Part shown: piece by piece, positions 33,138 to 45,700 of the stretch
Numbering within the stretch: the stretch's first letter is position 1
How the letters are laid out: every line of letters starts with the position of its first letter
NCBI GenBank assembly: GCA_022376925.1
Contig: JAIOJX010000025.1
Coordinates: 140,389,301 to 140,453,300, forward strand
Source: Tragulus kanchil
Taxonomy: Eukaryota > Chordata > Mammalia > Artiodactyla > Tragulidae
Length of the DNA stretch: 64,000 nt
Direction: 5' to 3'
Notes under the pieces: model-generated
What the model was told of the DNA's origin: nothing
What the model saw: only the letters and a program-made list of their open reading frames with translations
The model's database searches: none
Translations under genes and position numbers: made by a program

Positions 33138-34148
33138 TTAACTATCATAGACTTATTCTGCACTGGTCACTGAGTGTATTTTTGCTGCAAATGAAATATG
33201 AAGAACATTGAGAAAGGATAAAAGAGAATCAAAACTACACTGATTTCTTTTTTATTAAAGGACTCCAGACATCTGTCTTTCTGATTTTTCTTCACCAGTT
33301 TTATGTGCACCAAAGGCCAAAAAGAACTGTACTTTCTTATGAAAGTGACTGAGAGAGAAATCAGTGTTCTGTGTACAATGTAGTATTTACTGCTTTTTAT
33401 CCAGTTTCATTTTCCCAACACCGCTGAATCATATATCCTTTTCTCCACTTAGCCTTCACAGAAATACAGATCACCATGGTACCCAGTAGTGTTAGACAGT
33501 CCATAGATAACTGAAGACACATCAGGAGGTAATGGAATCTGTTTATATGTTATTAGAGTCACAAGTTGTTAATTTCCTTGCTGACCTATCAGTGAAAAGG
33601 TAGTTTCAGAGAAGAGATAATGGTAGATGTTATTCTACTAAGCAACGATATGAAGCTTGTATTTATTTAAACCTTTACTTATATCATTTATTCAGTATAC
33701 CTTAACAAAACACTGACGAGACAGAAGATACTGCAAAGTCCTGAAGGAAAACATGAATATGAATAAAATATTCTGTTTTAGGATTTTGCAGAAATGTAAG
33801 AAAACATAGAAGGGCATAGAATGCCCTTCTATTTAGCAGAAAGAGGTGGCAGAAGTTTAAGTGATGCTTAGAAGTCTAGGCAGGCAGCTCCACAAGTTCT
33901 GAAAATGACAATAAGGCTAGTTACTTGAACAAGAAAATATGTCCAGTCTCTGACTGGGACTGAAGAAAGCAAAGAGAACAATGAAGAAATAGGCCAATTG
34001 CTAGAAGTGGAATTTCAGTAGAGAACTCTTATTTAGAAGGATTGAAGCACCTGATATAAGGCATCAGACATTCAGAATAAGGTCAGAGAAATGCAGCCCT
34101 TTGTTGGGGACCTCAGTAATAACAAGGGCAACCTGATGCTTAGTCAAA
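33138..34148. other. Unique sequence
   Basis: No gene or repeat recognised. A 12-bp hairpin with a 3-base loop lies at 33,806-33,832. Confidence 0.5.
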
Positions 34149-34479
34149 AATGCTGTTGGTCGGCTTCCTTGGTGGTCCAGTGGGTAAGGATACCACCTTT
34201 TAGTGCAAGGGGCACCGGTTTGATCCCTGGCCTGGGAAGATCCCACGTGCCGCGGAGCGGCTGGACCGATGTGTCCAATAACCGAGCCGGAGCTCTGGGA
34301 CGCATGCGCCCAGAGCCGGCACTCTTCAACAACAGAGGCCACCGCGATGGGAGGCCAACAGGAGCCAAAGAACAAAGACAGATGAAAATAGAGAAATGAA
34401 AGACCAATAGAAGTGGCCCACCCGTCCCCCTCCCTCCCCACCCCACCCCAAAAGATAAAAAAAAAAAATAGCTGTTGGC
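34149..34479 (+). mobile_element. CHR-type SINE, full length, with TSD
   Basis: Element about 34160-34467, with A-rich tail and TSD AATGCTGTTGG / AATAGCTGTTGG. Open frames of 102-125 codons on both strands here reflect the GC-rich SINE body. Confidence 0.88.
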
Positions 34480-34939
34480 ATAAAGGTCCTTAGAGAGCAC
34501 ACATTTTAATTTATATTTGGTCTTGGAATCTGAATGCTCTTAGTCTTTGGGTGGCTCCTTCATCTCAGCTATGGAAAAGAGGGAAACATACAAAATCAAG
34601 TTTCAGCATGGGTCTTACAGAAGTCAGAGTTCCCAACCTCAAGAAACTTTATTCTTCCATCACCTATCTGCTTCAGTGGTAGAGAAGAAAGAACATAGTC
34701 TCTATAGTTGAATGAGTTAGGGTTAACAGTTTTTGTTACTAAAAGAGAATAAATGAATCATTTAAGCTTCTCATCATTAATGTTCTTATATTTAATTGTA
34801 TATGCAGTTGATCAGTTGCACTGATGGTCTTAATTTTTCACTCTTCTCTTTGTGAATAAGACATTCTTCCTACTTCTTGACTCTATAGTTATGTGATTTG
34901 ATTTGACCAGTAGGGTATTACCAAACATGATACAAGTAG

Positions 34940-35385
34940 AGTGTTTTAGTCATCTGTTGCTGTATAGAAATCTACTCCCCCAAATAGTGACTTGAAACAA
35001 AAATCATTTTACTTCTGTATGTCAATAGTATGGGCTTGGCTCTGCTGGCTGGTTTCCTGCTGGCATTCTGGGATGGCTTCTTTGGATGCATTCACTTAAT
35101 GGCTTGATTCAGGGTTGGGTTGGCTTTCCTGTGATTTCTTGCCTGGGATGATTGGTCTCTTCTCTCTATGGTCTTGGTATCCTCCAGCAAGCTGTATAGA
35201 ATTTTCACATTGTAACGTGATTTTCTAAGAAGATGAAAACAGAAGCTGCAAAGCCTCTTGAACCTTAGACTCAAGTTGAACAATGTCACGTTGACACATT
35301 CTGTCAGCCAAAGAAAGTCACAAGACCATTCCAGATTCAAGAATGGAGTAAACAGACACATTGCAAAGATGCCTGTATTGAGGGA
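34940..35385. mobile_element. Old MaLR/LTR-like repeat (copy at 36077-36522)
   Basis: Starts 'agtcatctgttgctgtatag', then 'tggcttctttggatgcattc', a block order shared by MLT-type LTRs. The end of a similar element may be 'cttgctattttaagccactaagtttc' at 35,915. Family call is tentative. Confidence 0.45.
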
Positions 35386-35392
35386 ATGAGAG

Positions 35393-35590
35393 GTGTTTCC
35401 CAGTTGTGGTAAAGAACCTGCCTGCCAGTGCAGGAGACATAAGACATGTAGGTTCCATTCTTGGGTCAGGAAGATCCCTTGAAGGAGGGCATGGCCACCC
35501 ATTCCAGTATCCCTGCTGGGAGAGCCCACGGACAGAGGAGCCTGGTGGGCTACAGTCCATGGGGTCACAAAGAGTCAGACATGTCTGAAG
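35393..35590 (+). mobile_element. Bov-tA SINE, sense (copy at 36530-36727)
   Basis: Head 'ttcccagttgtggtaaagaac', then 'cacccattccagtatccctg' and 'ggggtcacaaagagtcagac'. Diverged. Confidence 0.83.
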
Positions 35591-37000
35591 CACACAAAGG
35601 GAGAGGAGAAATCATTGTGGCCTCTGACTGTAAACAATTGGATCTATAAAAGGCATGAAAAGCACTTGCTTTCTGAGGCTTGCTACCTCCATCAAATCCT
35701 CAAACTATTATTCTGGCAGATGAGCTCTAGGAGCTGCAACACTTGTTATCCCTCTTATTACCAGGCTAGACTTCAGTCAACTGAGCCCCAGATAGAAGTA
35801 AAATCAGTCAGTACCAACTACTTGGCACACAGTTGACTACAGATGCCTGAGTGAACCTATGTGAGCTCTCACAATTAGCTAGTTGATCCAGAGACACATA
35901 AGGAATAATGAATACTTGCTATTTTAAGCCACTAAGTTTCCTTTATTTTGTTATACAGTATTATAGTCAATTTTTCACTCTTCTCTTTGTGAATAAGACA
36001 TTCTTCCTACTTCTTGACTCTATAGTTATGTGATTTGATTTGACCAGTAGGGTATTACCAAACATGATACAAGTAGAGTGTTTTAGTCATCTGTTGCTGT
36101 ATAGAAATCTACTCCCCCAAATAGTGACTTGAAACAAAAATCATTTTACTTCTGTATGTCAATAGTATGGGCTTGGCTCTGCTGGCTGGTTTCCTGCTGG
36201 CATTCTGGGATGGCTTCTTTGGATGCATTCACTTAATGGCTTGATTCAGGGTTGGGTTGGCTTTCCTGTGATTTCTTGCCTGGGATGATTGGTCTCTTCT
36301 CTCTATGGTCTTGGTATCCTCCAGCAAGCTGTATAGAATTTTCACATTGTAACGTGATTTTCTAAGAAGATGAAAACAGAAGCTGCAAAGCCTCTTGAAC
36401 CTTAGACTCAAGTTGAACAATGTCACGTTGACACATTCTGTCAGCCAAAGAAAGTCACAAGACCATTCCAGATTCAAGAATGGAGTAAACAGACACATTG
36501 CAAAGATGCCTGTATTGAGGGAATGAGAGGTGTTTCCCAGTTGTGGTAAAGAACCTGCCTGCCAGTGCAGGAGACATAAGACATGTAGGTTCCATTCTTG
36601 GGTCAGGAAGATCCCTTGAAGGAGGGCATGGCCACCCATTCCAGTATCCCTGCTGGGAGAGCCCACGGACAGAGGAGCCTGGTGGGCTACAGTCCATGGG
36701 GTCACAAAGAGTCAGACATGTCTGAAGCACACAAAGGGAGAGGAGAAATCATTGTGGCCTCTGACTGTAAACAATTGGATCTATAAAAGGCATGAAAAGC
36801 ACTTGCTTTCTGAGGCTTGCTACCTCCATCAAATCCTCAAACTATTATTCTGGCAGATGAGCTCTAGGAGCTGCAACACTTGTTATCCCTCTTATTACCA
36901 GGCTAGACTTCAGTCAACTGAGCCCCAGATAGAAGTAAAATCAGTCAGTACCAACTACTTGGCACACAGTTGACTACAGATGCCTGAGTGAACCTATGTG

Positions 37001-39165
37001 AGCTCTCACAATTAGCTAGTTGATCCAGAGACACATAAGGAATAATGAATACTTGCTATTTTAAGCCACTAAGTTTCCTTTATTTTGTTATACAGTATTA
37101 TAGTCCCCAGTTGTTGCTGTTGTTCAGTCACAGAGTTATGTGCAAGTCTCTGTGACCTCATGAACTTTAGCCCACCAGTCTCCTCCTGTCCATTGAATTT
37201 TTCAGGCAAGATTATTAGAGTGGGCTGCCATCTCCTACTGCAGGGGATCTTCCTAACCCAGGGATTGAACATGTGTCTCCTGCTTTGACAGGCAGATTCT
37301 TGATCACTGCACCACCTGGGAAACCCCTAAATAAGATATACTAAAACTATATCTCAGAGGAGTTTTTGTGTGTATATAGGGGAGTATGTATGTATGCTTG
37401 TTTATGTGTGCAGTAGACACGGATCTTACCTACTGTGATAAGGGATCAGTATAGTGCTTGGCATATGACTATAATTACAGTTGACCCTTGAGCAACATGG
37501 GTTTGAACCATGGACCCACTTGCATACTGACTGTTTTTTCAATAATTATACTGAAAAATGTTTTGACATTTAGGGAAAATTTGAAAATACTTGTAGATGA
37601 AACATGTAGCCTAGAAATGCCCAAAGTAATTAAGATTAATTTGCGTATGTCATGGATGAATATAATATACCTAATCTATCTTTACATAGGCTTAAGGTGA
37701 GCAACAGTTATTACAAAGTTAATGATACATTAATTTTCTTACTGTTTTATCATCACAGGTCAGCAGTTATTAAAGAATTTAGGAATGTTTCCAATACTTT
37801 ATTATTGCTATGACTGTGTATCCATAACAAGTTTTATAGCTATTTGTTTATTAGTGTATAGATCAGGCTACCGTGAAGCTATCATAGTAATTACACTAAG
37901 CAATCATATTGTTGCTTGCCTGTTTTCAGTTTTGAATCGTTTTACCTGTAAATATGTATTTCCTTTTCACGTTATTTTTTTTTTTTGGCTAGTGTTAGCA
38001 ATGCATATAATATCCACAGTATTTTGTATCATATAAGACAGTATTCACTAGTGTTTTCAGTTCCCTATTGAAAATGACTTGAAATATGTTTTCTTCCTTA
38101 TGATTTTCATCCTAGTAGCTCTCACAATTAGCTAGTTGATCCAGAGACACATAAGGAATAATGAATACTTGCTATTTTAAGCCACTAAGTTTCCTTTATT
38201 TTGTTATACAGTATTATAGTCCCCAGTTGTTGCTGTTGTTCAGTCACAGAGTTATGTGCAAGTCTCTGTGACCTCATGAACTTTAGCCCACCAGTCTCCT
38301 CCTGTCCATTGAATTTTTCAGGCAAGATTATTAGAGTGGGCTGCCATCTCCTACTGCAGGGGATCTTCCTAACCCAGGGATTGAACATGTGTCTCCTGCT
38401 TTGACAGGCAGATTCTTGATCACTGCACCACCTGGGAAACCCCTAAATAAGATATACTAAAACTATATCTCAGAGGAGTTTTTGTGTGTATATAGGGGAG
38501 TATGTATGTATGCTTGTTTATGTGTGCAGTAGACACGGATCTTACCTACTGTGATAAGGGATCAGTATAGTGCTTGGCATATGACTATAATTACAGTTGA
38601 CCCTTGAGCAACATGGGTTTGAACCATGGACCCACTTGCATACTGACTGTTTTTTCAATAATTATACTGAAAAATGTTTTGACATTTAGGGAAAATTTGA
38701 AAATACTTGTAGATGAAACATGTAGCCTAGAAATGCCCAAAGTAATTAAGATTAATTTGCGTATGTCATGGATGAATATAATATACCTAATCTATCTTTA
38801 CATAGGCTTAAGGTGAGCAACAGTTATTACAAAGTTAATGATACATTAATTTTCTTACTGTTTTATCATCACAGGTCAGCAGTTATTAAAGAATTTAGGA
38901 ATGTTTCCAATACTTTATTATTGCTATGACTGTGTATCCATAACAAGTTTTATAGCTATTTGTTTATTAGTGTATAGATCAGGCTACCGTGAAGCTATCA
39001 TAGTAATTACACTAAGCAATCATATTGTTGCTTGCCTGTTTTCAGTTTTGAATCGTTTTACCTGTAAATATGTATTTCCTTTTCACGTTATTGTTTTTTT
39101 TTTTTATGGCTAGTGTTAGCAATGCATATAATATCCACAGTATTTTGTATCATATAAGACAGTAT
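37001..39165. repeat. Tandem direct duplication, period 1116 bp (overlaps the previous one)
   Basis: 37001-38045 recurs at 38117-39161. The first copy ends early, then 38,046-38,116 contains a degraded replica of 39,244-39,275 ('gaaatatgttttct..tccttatgattttcat'). T-run lengths differ (T10 vs T11-12 after 'cacgttatt'). Confidence 0.93.
37106..37325 (-). mobile_element. Bov-tA SINE, antisense (copy at 38222-38441)
   Basis: From 'gttgctgttgttcagtcac' to reversed head 'gcaccacctgggaaacccc'. Confidence 0.85.
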
Positions 39166-39351
39166 TCACATAGGTACTACAGATAATTTCATCATAAACA
39201 GAGGATATACACTTACAGTATTGATAACTATAGTACACTATTAGAAATATGTTTTCTCTTCCTTATGATTTTCATGACATTTGCTTTTCTCTGGCTTACT
39301 TTATTCTAACAGTATATTGCCTAATACATGTAAAATATAAAATGTCTTTTT

Positions 39352-39592
39352 TCATTCAGTTTCTTTTTTATTGGAATATACTTCCTTTACAGTGTTATTA
39401 AAAGTTTCTGCTGTACAGCATTGTGAATCAAGCATATATATATATATATATACACATATATATAACATATATACATATATCCTTTCCCTCTTAAGCCTCC
39501 CTCCCTCCAAACCTCCCATTCCTCCCCTCTAGGTCATCTTAGAGTATGGAGCTGAGCTCCCTGTGCTATACAGCAGCTTCCACTAGCAGTGT
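39352..39592 (-). mobile_element. L1 3' region, antisense, nested in the DNA transposon
   Basis: 'tttcttttttattggaatatac', 'aagtttctgctgtacagc', (AT)n at 39,436-39,482, then 'cctcccattcctcccctctagg' and 'ctccctgtgctatacagcagc', the antisense order of a ruminant L1 3' end. Confidence 0.75.
39436..39482. repeat. (AT)n microsatellite
   Basis: Alternating AT with a few C interruptions, about 47 bp. Confidence 0.88.
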
Positions 39593-39740
39593 ATCAACTA
39601 CGTATGTCATTGGTAACACTTCTAGTGAACAGTAAGCTATTAGTAGATAAGGTTTCAGGTAGTTAAAGGTTATACTTGGATTTTTCACTACATGAGGAGG
39701 TTGGTGCCACAACCCTTACTTTGTTCAAGAGTCAATTGTA

Positions 39741-41274
39741 TTCACTGAATGTCTATGTTCAGATGCTAATAAATACTATCAGAGAGGTCTCAACATTTTA
39801 TTGAAGAGTCTAGGGTGGTGGAAAGTCATGTAAATCCTGACTTTGGATAATTGTAGAGACATTTTGAAAGTTTGAGTTCTCTTTTGTGAAACGCACTGAG
39901 CTAAAACCAATTACTTTGCAAAATTTTTTATTTTTAGTTGAAGGATAATAGCTTTACACAGTTTTGTTAAGACTGATGACTTTTATTTCACAATGTGAGT
40001 CAGTGATTTTCCTCTGGAGAAGCCAGAAAAGCAGTGCTCTTTGAGAAGCTGTTCTCACCTAGAGCAAATTTACTCAGTCATCAGGGCTCTATTTTAAATG
40101 ACCAGCGGGATGGGGGAGGGAATGGATCAAAGGGTGATTGGTTTATTGTAATCACTATTCTGACTAATGCATAAATCTGTTTGGTTACTATTACATTTTA
40201 GAGTAAGACATTTTTCCTCTGGAAACCTTATGTCAAGACAGGTAGAATTTTACAATTTAAGTAGAATATAGCAAACACTGTCTTTTGTGAGAGACTATTC
40301 CCACATGGTGCGTAAAGGGATAAAATTTGCTTTTGATGGGTTGAATTCTAGCTGGTGTGTTTGTGCAAATTTGTTTGGAAGGCAGTCTTTAAGTCTAAGT
40401 GGGCACAGTCTTACTATGTTTTAAGGAGTTGTATGTTTAGGGTTTTTCAGATTTTATGCTTCCCACATTTAATTTGAAAAGAAGGAAGGAATGAAAGTAG
40501 GAAGGAAGGAAAAGAAAAAAAGAATCTCTGTAAGCTAAAAAAAAAAAAAATTAAATGCCAAATAACTGAAACGTCTCATTGTGGTTGTTCTAACCTTGTT
40601 GAGGTAATGGCTCATATTTGCTCAAAATGCTGCAAATTTTGTGAAGAGAAAGAAAGAAGAAAGAAAAAAAAAGGAAGGAAGGACAAGAAGAAAGAAGGGA
40701 GGGAAGGTGGAAGAAAGGGAACCAGAGAAAGAAAAAAGAGAAAGAGAAGACATCATCTCCAAAAAGACATTTAATAATCTCTGAGTGGTATTTCAAGTGT
40801 TTGGGAGTTGTTCTTTCTCTCTCCTTTTTTTTTGGAGCAGGATGCAACTATTAACCTTGTGTAATGCTGCAGAAGTAAATCTCTGAGCCGGAGAAGAGAA
40901 GTAGATTACTGGCCCTGGGGCAGTGAAGAGTGAAGGGGCCTTGTGACTTTAGTGACTAAAATCTAGGCATGCTTGATGCAAGGATCTGTTCTCAGAGGAC
41001 AAGAGCTTAACCTCTTTTGTTAGGGTAACAAATGCAATGGTGGATGGGCAGTTATTGATGGAGCAGGCATACATCCAGATTCCCAAAACAACAGGAAATT
41101 TATTTCTGACGAGTCCTGATAATAAATAGGCAATACTGCTATTATCATTATTACTAATATGTGACACAAGAAAAACATGCTTGTAAATAGTTAAACTAAA
41201 GCAGAATGGCATTCTCATTAGTGAAATGTTAGCTTTGCAGGCTTGTTGTTCCTGATTGATGGGGGAAGAACTGA
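39741..41274. other. Unique sequence with two purine-rich tracts
   Basis: No gene recognised. GGAA/GAAA-rich strands lie at 40,481-40,530 and 40,645-40,760. Confidence 0.55.
40645..40760. repeat. Purine-rich (GAAA/GGAA)n low-complexity tract
   Basis: Almost pure A/G over about 110 bp with local mirror symmetry. The opposite-strand frame (S, F, L-rich) is an artefact of this composition. Confidence 0.88.
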
Positions 41275-43456
41275 GGCAGAAATTGGGGGAAGTTGATGCT
41301 TGTCTTTATTTGAAGACAGCTTGTATTTGTTCAGTTGCCCAGTCACGTCTGACTCTATGACCCCATGGATCATAAACCTTCAGGCTTCCCTGTCCTTAAA
41401 TGTCTCCTGGAGTTCGCTCAGACTCACATCCTTTGAGTCAGTGATGCCATTCAAGCATCTCATCCTCTGTCATGCCCTTCTCCTCATCCCCTTAATCTTA
41501 CTCAGCATCAGGATCTTTTCCAGTGAGTCCTCTTTTTGCATCAGGTAGCCAAAGTGTTGAAGTTTCAGCATCTATCCTTCTAATGAATATTCAGGGCTGA
41601 TTTCCATTAGGATTGACTGGTTTGATCTCGTTGCTGTCCAAGGGGCTCTCAAGAGTCTTTTCCAACACCACAGTTTGAAAGCATCAGTTCCTCAGTACCT
41701 AGTGTTCTTTATGGTTCAGCTCTCACATAAGACAACTTATGGACTTCTATTTTTTCTTTCTTTACGTGTCTATAATTTTCATATTAGAAGACAAAGAAGG
41801 AAAAATATTCACAGTAAACATTTGACATTTACTAGGACTGTGTCAACAAAATTTCAATTACTATTATTGTGAACTTATACATGCAGCATAAATTATTTGG
41901 GATTTAGAGCACTGGGAAATAGGAAACATGAATATTGATTAAATGGCTGACTGTTTCATAAGAATGACTGCATTTGAAATCATGTGTAGAGATCGGCAGT
42001 GTAGCATAGGTTGAGTGAGACTCAGGCTCTCAGTGACATGGTATTCAAATTCATGTCTCAGTAAGTATACAAATTATCATATGTTAGAGTTCCTAAGGGC
42101 ATTTGAAGTATACTTGGCACTATGAAGATTAGTCTGTTCATAGATCTGTCACTATGATGTACTTTTAAAAGTTGTGTGGATACAGAGAATAGACTTTAGG
42201 ACACAACAGAGGGAGGAGAGGGTGGGATGAATGATGAGAGTAGCAGTGAAGCATACACATTACCATATGTAAAATAGGTAGCCAGTGGGAAGTGACTGTG
42301 CAACACAGGTATCTCCACCAGGCACTGATACTTCGTAACAGCCAATAGTTTGAGAATGATCTCATTAGCTTGGTTTTGGATTTGGGGGGCAGAAATTGGG
42401 GGAAGTTGATGCTTGTCTTTATTTGAAGACAGCTTGTATTTGTTCAGTTGCCCAGTCACGTCTGACTCTATGACCCCATGGATCATAAACCTTCAGGCTT
42501 CCCTGTCCTTAAATGTCTCCTGGAGTTCGCTCAGACTCACATCCTTTGAGTCAGTGATGCCATTCAAGCATCTCATCCTCTGTCATGCCCTTCTCCTCAT
42601 CCCCTTAATCTTACTCAGCATCAGGATCTTTTCCAGTGAGTCCTTTTTTTGCATCAGGTAGCCAAAGTGTTGAAGTTTCAGCATCTATCCTTCTAATGAA
42701 TATTCAGGGCTGATTTCCATTAGGATTGACTGGTTTGATCTCGTTGCTGTCCAAGGGGCTCTCAAGAGTCTTTTCCAACACCACAGTTTGAAAGCATCAG
42801 TTCCTCAGTACCTAGTGTTCTTTATGGTTCAGCTCTCACATAAGACAACTTATGGACTTCTATTTTTTCTTTCTTTACGTGTCTATAATTTTCATATTAG
42901 AAGACAAAGAAGGAAAAATATTCACAGTAAACATTTGACATTTACTAGGACTGTGTCAACAAAATTTCAATTACTATTATTGTGAACTTATACATGCAGC
43001 ATAAATTATTTGGGATTTAGAGCACTGGGAAATAGGAAACATGAATATTGATTAAATGGCTGACTGTTTCATAAGAATGACTGCATTTGAAATCATGTGT
43101 AGAGATCGGCAGTGTAGCATAGGTTGAGTGAGACTCAGGCTCTCAGTGACATGGTATTCAAATTCATGTCTCAGTAAGTATACAAATTATCATATGTTAG
43201 AGTTCCTAAGGGCATTTGAAGTATACTTGGCACTATGAAGATTAGTCTGTTCATAGATCTGTCACTATGATGTACTTTTAAAAGTTGTGTGGATACAGAG
43301 AATAGACTTTAGGACACAACAGAGGGAGGAGAGGGTGGGATGAATGATGAGAGTAGCAGTGAAGCATACACATTACCATATGTAAAATAGGTAGCCAGTG
43401 GGAAGTGACTGTGCAACACAGGTATCTCCACCAGGCACTGATACTTCGTAACAGCC
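41275..43456. repeat. Tandem direct duplication, period 1113 bp
   Basis: 41275-42343 recurs at 42388-43456. One clear difference is 'tcctctttttgc' vs 'tccttttttgc'-type. A 45-bp stretch at the junction (42,344-42,387) fits neither copy well. Confidence 0.93.
41325..41745 (-). mobile_element. BovB LINE 3' part, antisense (copy at 42438-42858)
   Basis: Antisense blocks 'gacccatgg'-type 3' end, 'gatgccattcaagcatctcatc', 'agcatcaggatcttttcc', 'ctctcaagagtcttttccaac'. Non-coding. Confidence 0.85.
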
Positions 43457-43598
43457 TAGAGGGTTGGTATGGGTGGTTGGTGGGAGGGAGGTTCCAGAGG
43501 GAGTGGTCATATGTATACTTGTGGTTGGTTCACAATGTTGTATAGCAGAAACCACCACAACATTGTAAAGCAATTATCTTCCAATCAAAAATAAAACA
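43288..43598 (+). mobile_element. L1 3' untranslated region, sense (truncated copy at 42175-42343)
   Basis: 'tatgtaaaataggtagccag', then 'ttggtgggagggaggttcc', 'tatacttgtggttggttcac', 'acaacattgtaaagcaatt', A-rich end. The copy at 42,175 stops where the duplication stops. Confidence 0.75.
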
Positions 43599-43873
43599 AA
43601 ACAGGGGGCTTCCCTGGTGGTCCAGCGGGTAAAGAGCCTGCCTTGCAGTGCAAGGGGCACCAGTTCGATCCCTGGCCTGGGAAGATCCCATATGCTGTGG
43701 AGTCCGATTATGAGCCGGTGCTCTGGAGCGCATGTGCCCAGAACTGGTGCTCTGCAGTGAGAGAGGCCACTGCAACAGGAGGCCCACAAAGGCCAAAGGA
43801 TAAAGATGGATAAAAATGAATAGATAAAGGACCAATAAAAGAGGCCAACATTGAAAAAATAAAACAGAACAGA
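43588..43873 (+). mobile_element. CHR-type SINE, sense, inserted in an L1 tail
   Basis: Element about 43605-43854. The flanks AAAAATAAAACAAAACAG and AAAAAATAAAACAGAACAG form the TSD and derive from the L1 A-rich tail. Confidence 0.85.
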
Positions 43874-43912
43874 AAATAGACAAAAAGTTTTGTGGATAGG
43901 CAGAATAATTTT

Positions 43913-43933
43913 GTAATTGTTGTTGTTGTTGTG
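43913..43933. repeat. (TTG)n microsatellite, short
   Basis: Six GTT/TTG units. Confidence 0.85.
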
Positions 43934-44169
43934 GTATTAAAGGCTATGAATCTTCAAATCTCAGAGACCTGAATTTGAGTGCCAGCTCACCAGTCTCTTA
44001 TGTGACTTCTCTGCAGTATTTAACCTGATTAAATATCCAGTTTATTATCTCTAGAGGAGATATAATATATTCTTCAAAAATGGTTGTGAAAGTTAAATGA
44101 AATAATAATACATAGTGATAAGTCAGTGGATATTGATTCTGCTTTATTATCTGCTAATCAAATCTGATA

Positions 44170-45700
44170 CATTGTAAAGCTGTGAATATGTGTGTTTCCT
44201 ATACATGTGTGCATCCAAATGAACCACCACTCAGATCAAAGTAGTTATTTCTAATACTCAGTATGTTTCCTTAGTCTTCCTTTTAGTTGGTGTACAAAGA
44301 TAACTGCGATTTTAGTATCTATCATAATAGATTGGCTTTGCCTATCTTGAACTTCATGTTAACTAAGCATAGTATATATGCTTATTTCTGGCTGTTTTGG
44401 TTCACTTATGGGTGTGAGATGTATCCCTATTTCTTCTGTCTGTTGCAATGGTTCTTTTTTTGACCATTGATGTTGACAGTTTTTATTTGTTCCTTCTATA
44501 TTTTGGGGGGCATTTGGATTGTCTCTAGCTTTTGGATTTTGTAAATAACACTGCTGTGAGCATTCATTGTGGTCATGTACATATCTTCTCCTTATTGAAA
44601 TATCCATTTCTTCTTGAGATATATTTAAATTTGCAGCAATAGGATGTGTGTTTGTGTTGGATGGTTTTCACAGATACTGTCAAACTATTTTTCAAAGTGT
44701 TTGTAACAATTTACAACCCATCAGAAACGTACGAGTTTTTCACTTGTGCCATATTCTCGGTGACACTTGATAATGGTCAGTGGTGGTATTGTGAATAAAA
44801 TAAAAATACACATCTATTCTCTGGAGAAAGAAATGGCAACCCACTCTAGCATTCTTGCCCAGAAAATCCTTTATGGGCAGAGGAACTTTGCAGACTACAT
44901 CCATGGGGCTGTGAGTCAGATACCACTTAGTGAATAAACTATAACAAATGTCTAATTTTAGCCATTCCTGTGGGAATACAGTGTCTCATTGTCATTTTAG
45001 TTTACACTTGCATAGTGACTAATGATGCTGATTGTTTTTTCATGCACTTTTTTTTTCATTTGCATTTCCAGTGATGTTCTCTTGTAAGTTTTGTTCATGT
45101 ATAAAATTAGATTGTAGGATTCTGAGTTCAAGTTCTTTGCTGTACCTAAATATAGGGAATATATTTTCTCAGTCTGTAGCTTGCCATTTCCTTCTGTTGT
45201 ATTGTTGATGACAGCACATTTTAATTCAGCATTTTTTTTTCTCGTTTGGTTTGTGGTTTTGTGTCCTATTTAAGAAGTAATGCCTAAAGTTATAACTATA
45301 TCCCCATATGTTTTCCTGTAGAAGCTTTATGTTTTATTTTTCACCTATAGAATTGTAATCTGTCTCAAATTACTTTTGTACATGATTTGAGATAAGGGTT
45401 GGTTTTATTTTTTTCCTTCATGAATATCTAGTGGACCAGCACAATTTTTTGAAAAGACTGGCCTTTCAGTCTGAACTGCAATCATACTTTGTTGTAAATC
45501 AAGTAACCATAAATGTGTGGGTCAGTTTCTAGATTTTTATATTCTGTTCCATTAGTTTCTTTGTGAACACATTTTTATTATAATTTTGTTCATATTTTAT
45601 ATCCATTGCCATATTTATGATTTTGCATTCTTCAGTAAAGTAAGCCATTTATAATTTTGGAACCATTGGGTTGTAAAATTATTCTCTTTCTGAAAAAATG
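44170..45700 (-). mobile_element. Old L1 ORF2 region, antisense, split by a Bov-tA fragment
   Basis: Antisense L1 blocks in order: 'ggatttgtaaataacactgctg', 'cagatactgtcaaactattttt', 'gactaatgatgctgattg', 'aagaagtaatgcctaaag', 'gaatatctagtggaccagcac', 'aagtaaccataaatgtgtggg'. Many disruptions. Continues into the duplicated block. Confidence 0.75.
44815..44942 (+). mobile_element. Bov-tA SINE, 5'-truncated
   Basis: 'ctggagaaagaaatggcaac' to 'gagtcagataccac', only the 3' half of the element, inside the L1. Confidence 0.8.

Larger units (their letters stand above)
34832..37105. repeat. Tandem direct duplication, period 1137 bp
   Basis: 34832-35968 recurs at 35969-37105, essentially identical. 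The junction is clean ('attatagtc|aatttttc'). The identical 158-codon frames at 35,092 and 36,229 (minus strand) are chance frames through a SINE and an old LTR. Confidence 0.94.
38592..39740. mobile_element. Tigger/MER2-like DNA transposon with L1 insert (partial copy 37476-38045)
   Basis: Left end CAGTTGACCCTTGAGCAAC at 38594; right end TTTGTTCAAGAGTCAATTG up to 39738. These are inverted repeats, and TA flanks both ends (38592-38593, 39739-39740) as for Tc1/mariner-Tigger transposons. No transposase frame survives. An antisense L1 end with an (AT)n microsatellite is inserted at about 39,352-39,592. The partial copy at 37,478 comes from the 1116-bp duplication. Confidence 0.75.

Noticed and set aside
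35092..35568. 158-codon minus-strand frame (again at 36,229)
   Set aside because: It runs through an antisense Bov-tA and an old LTR-like repeat; the translation shows the usual SINE-derived text (SPSRDTGMGGHALLQGIFLTQ type). No domain.
40590..40847. 85-codon minus-strand frame rich in S, F and L
   Set aside because: Direct consequence of the purine tract on the plus strand.
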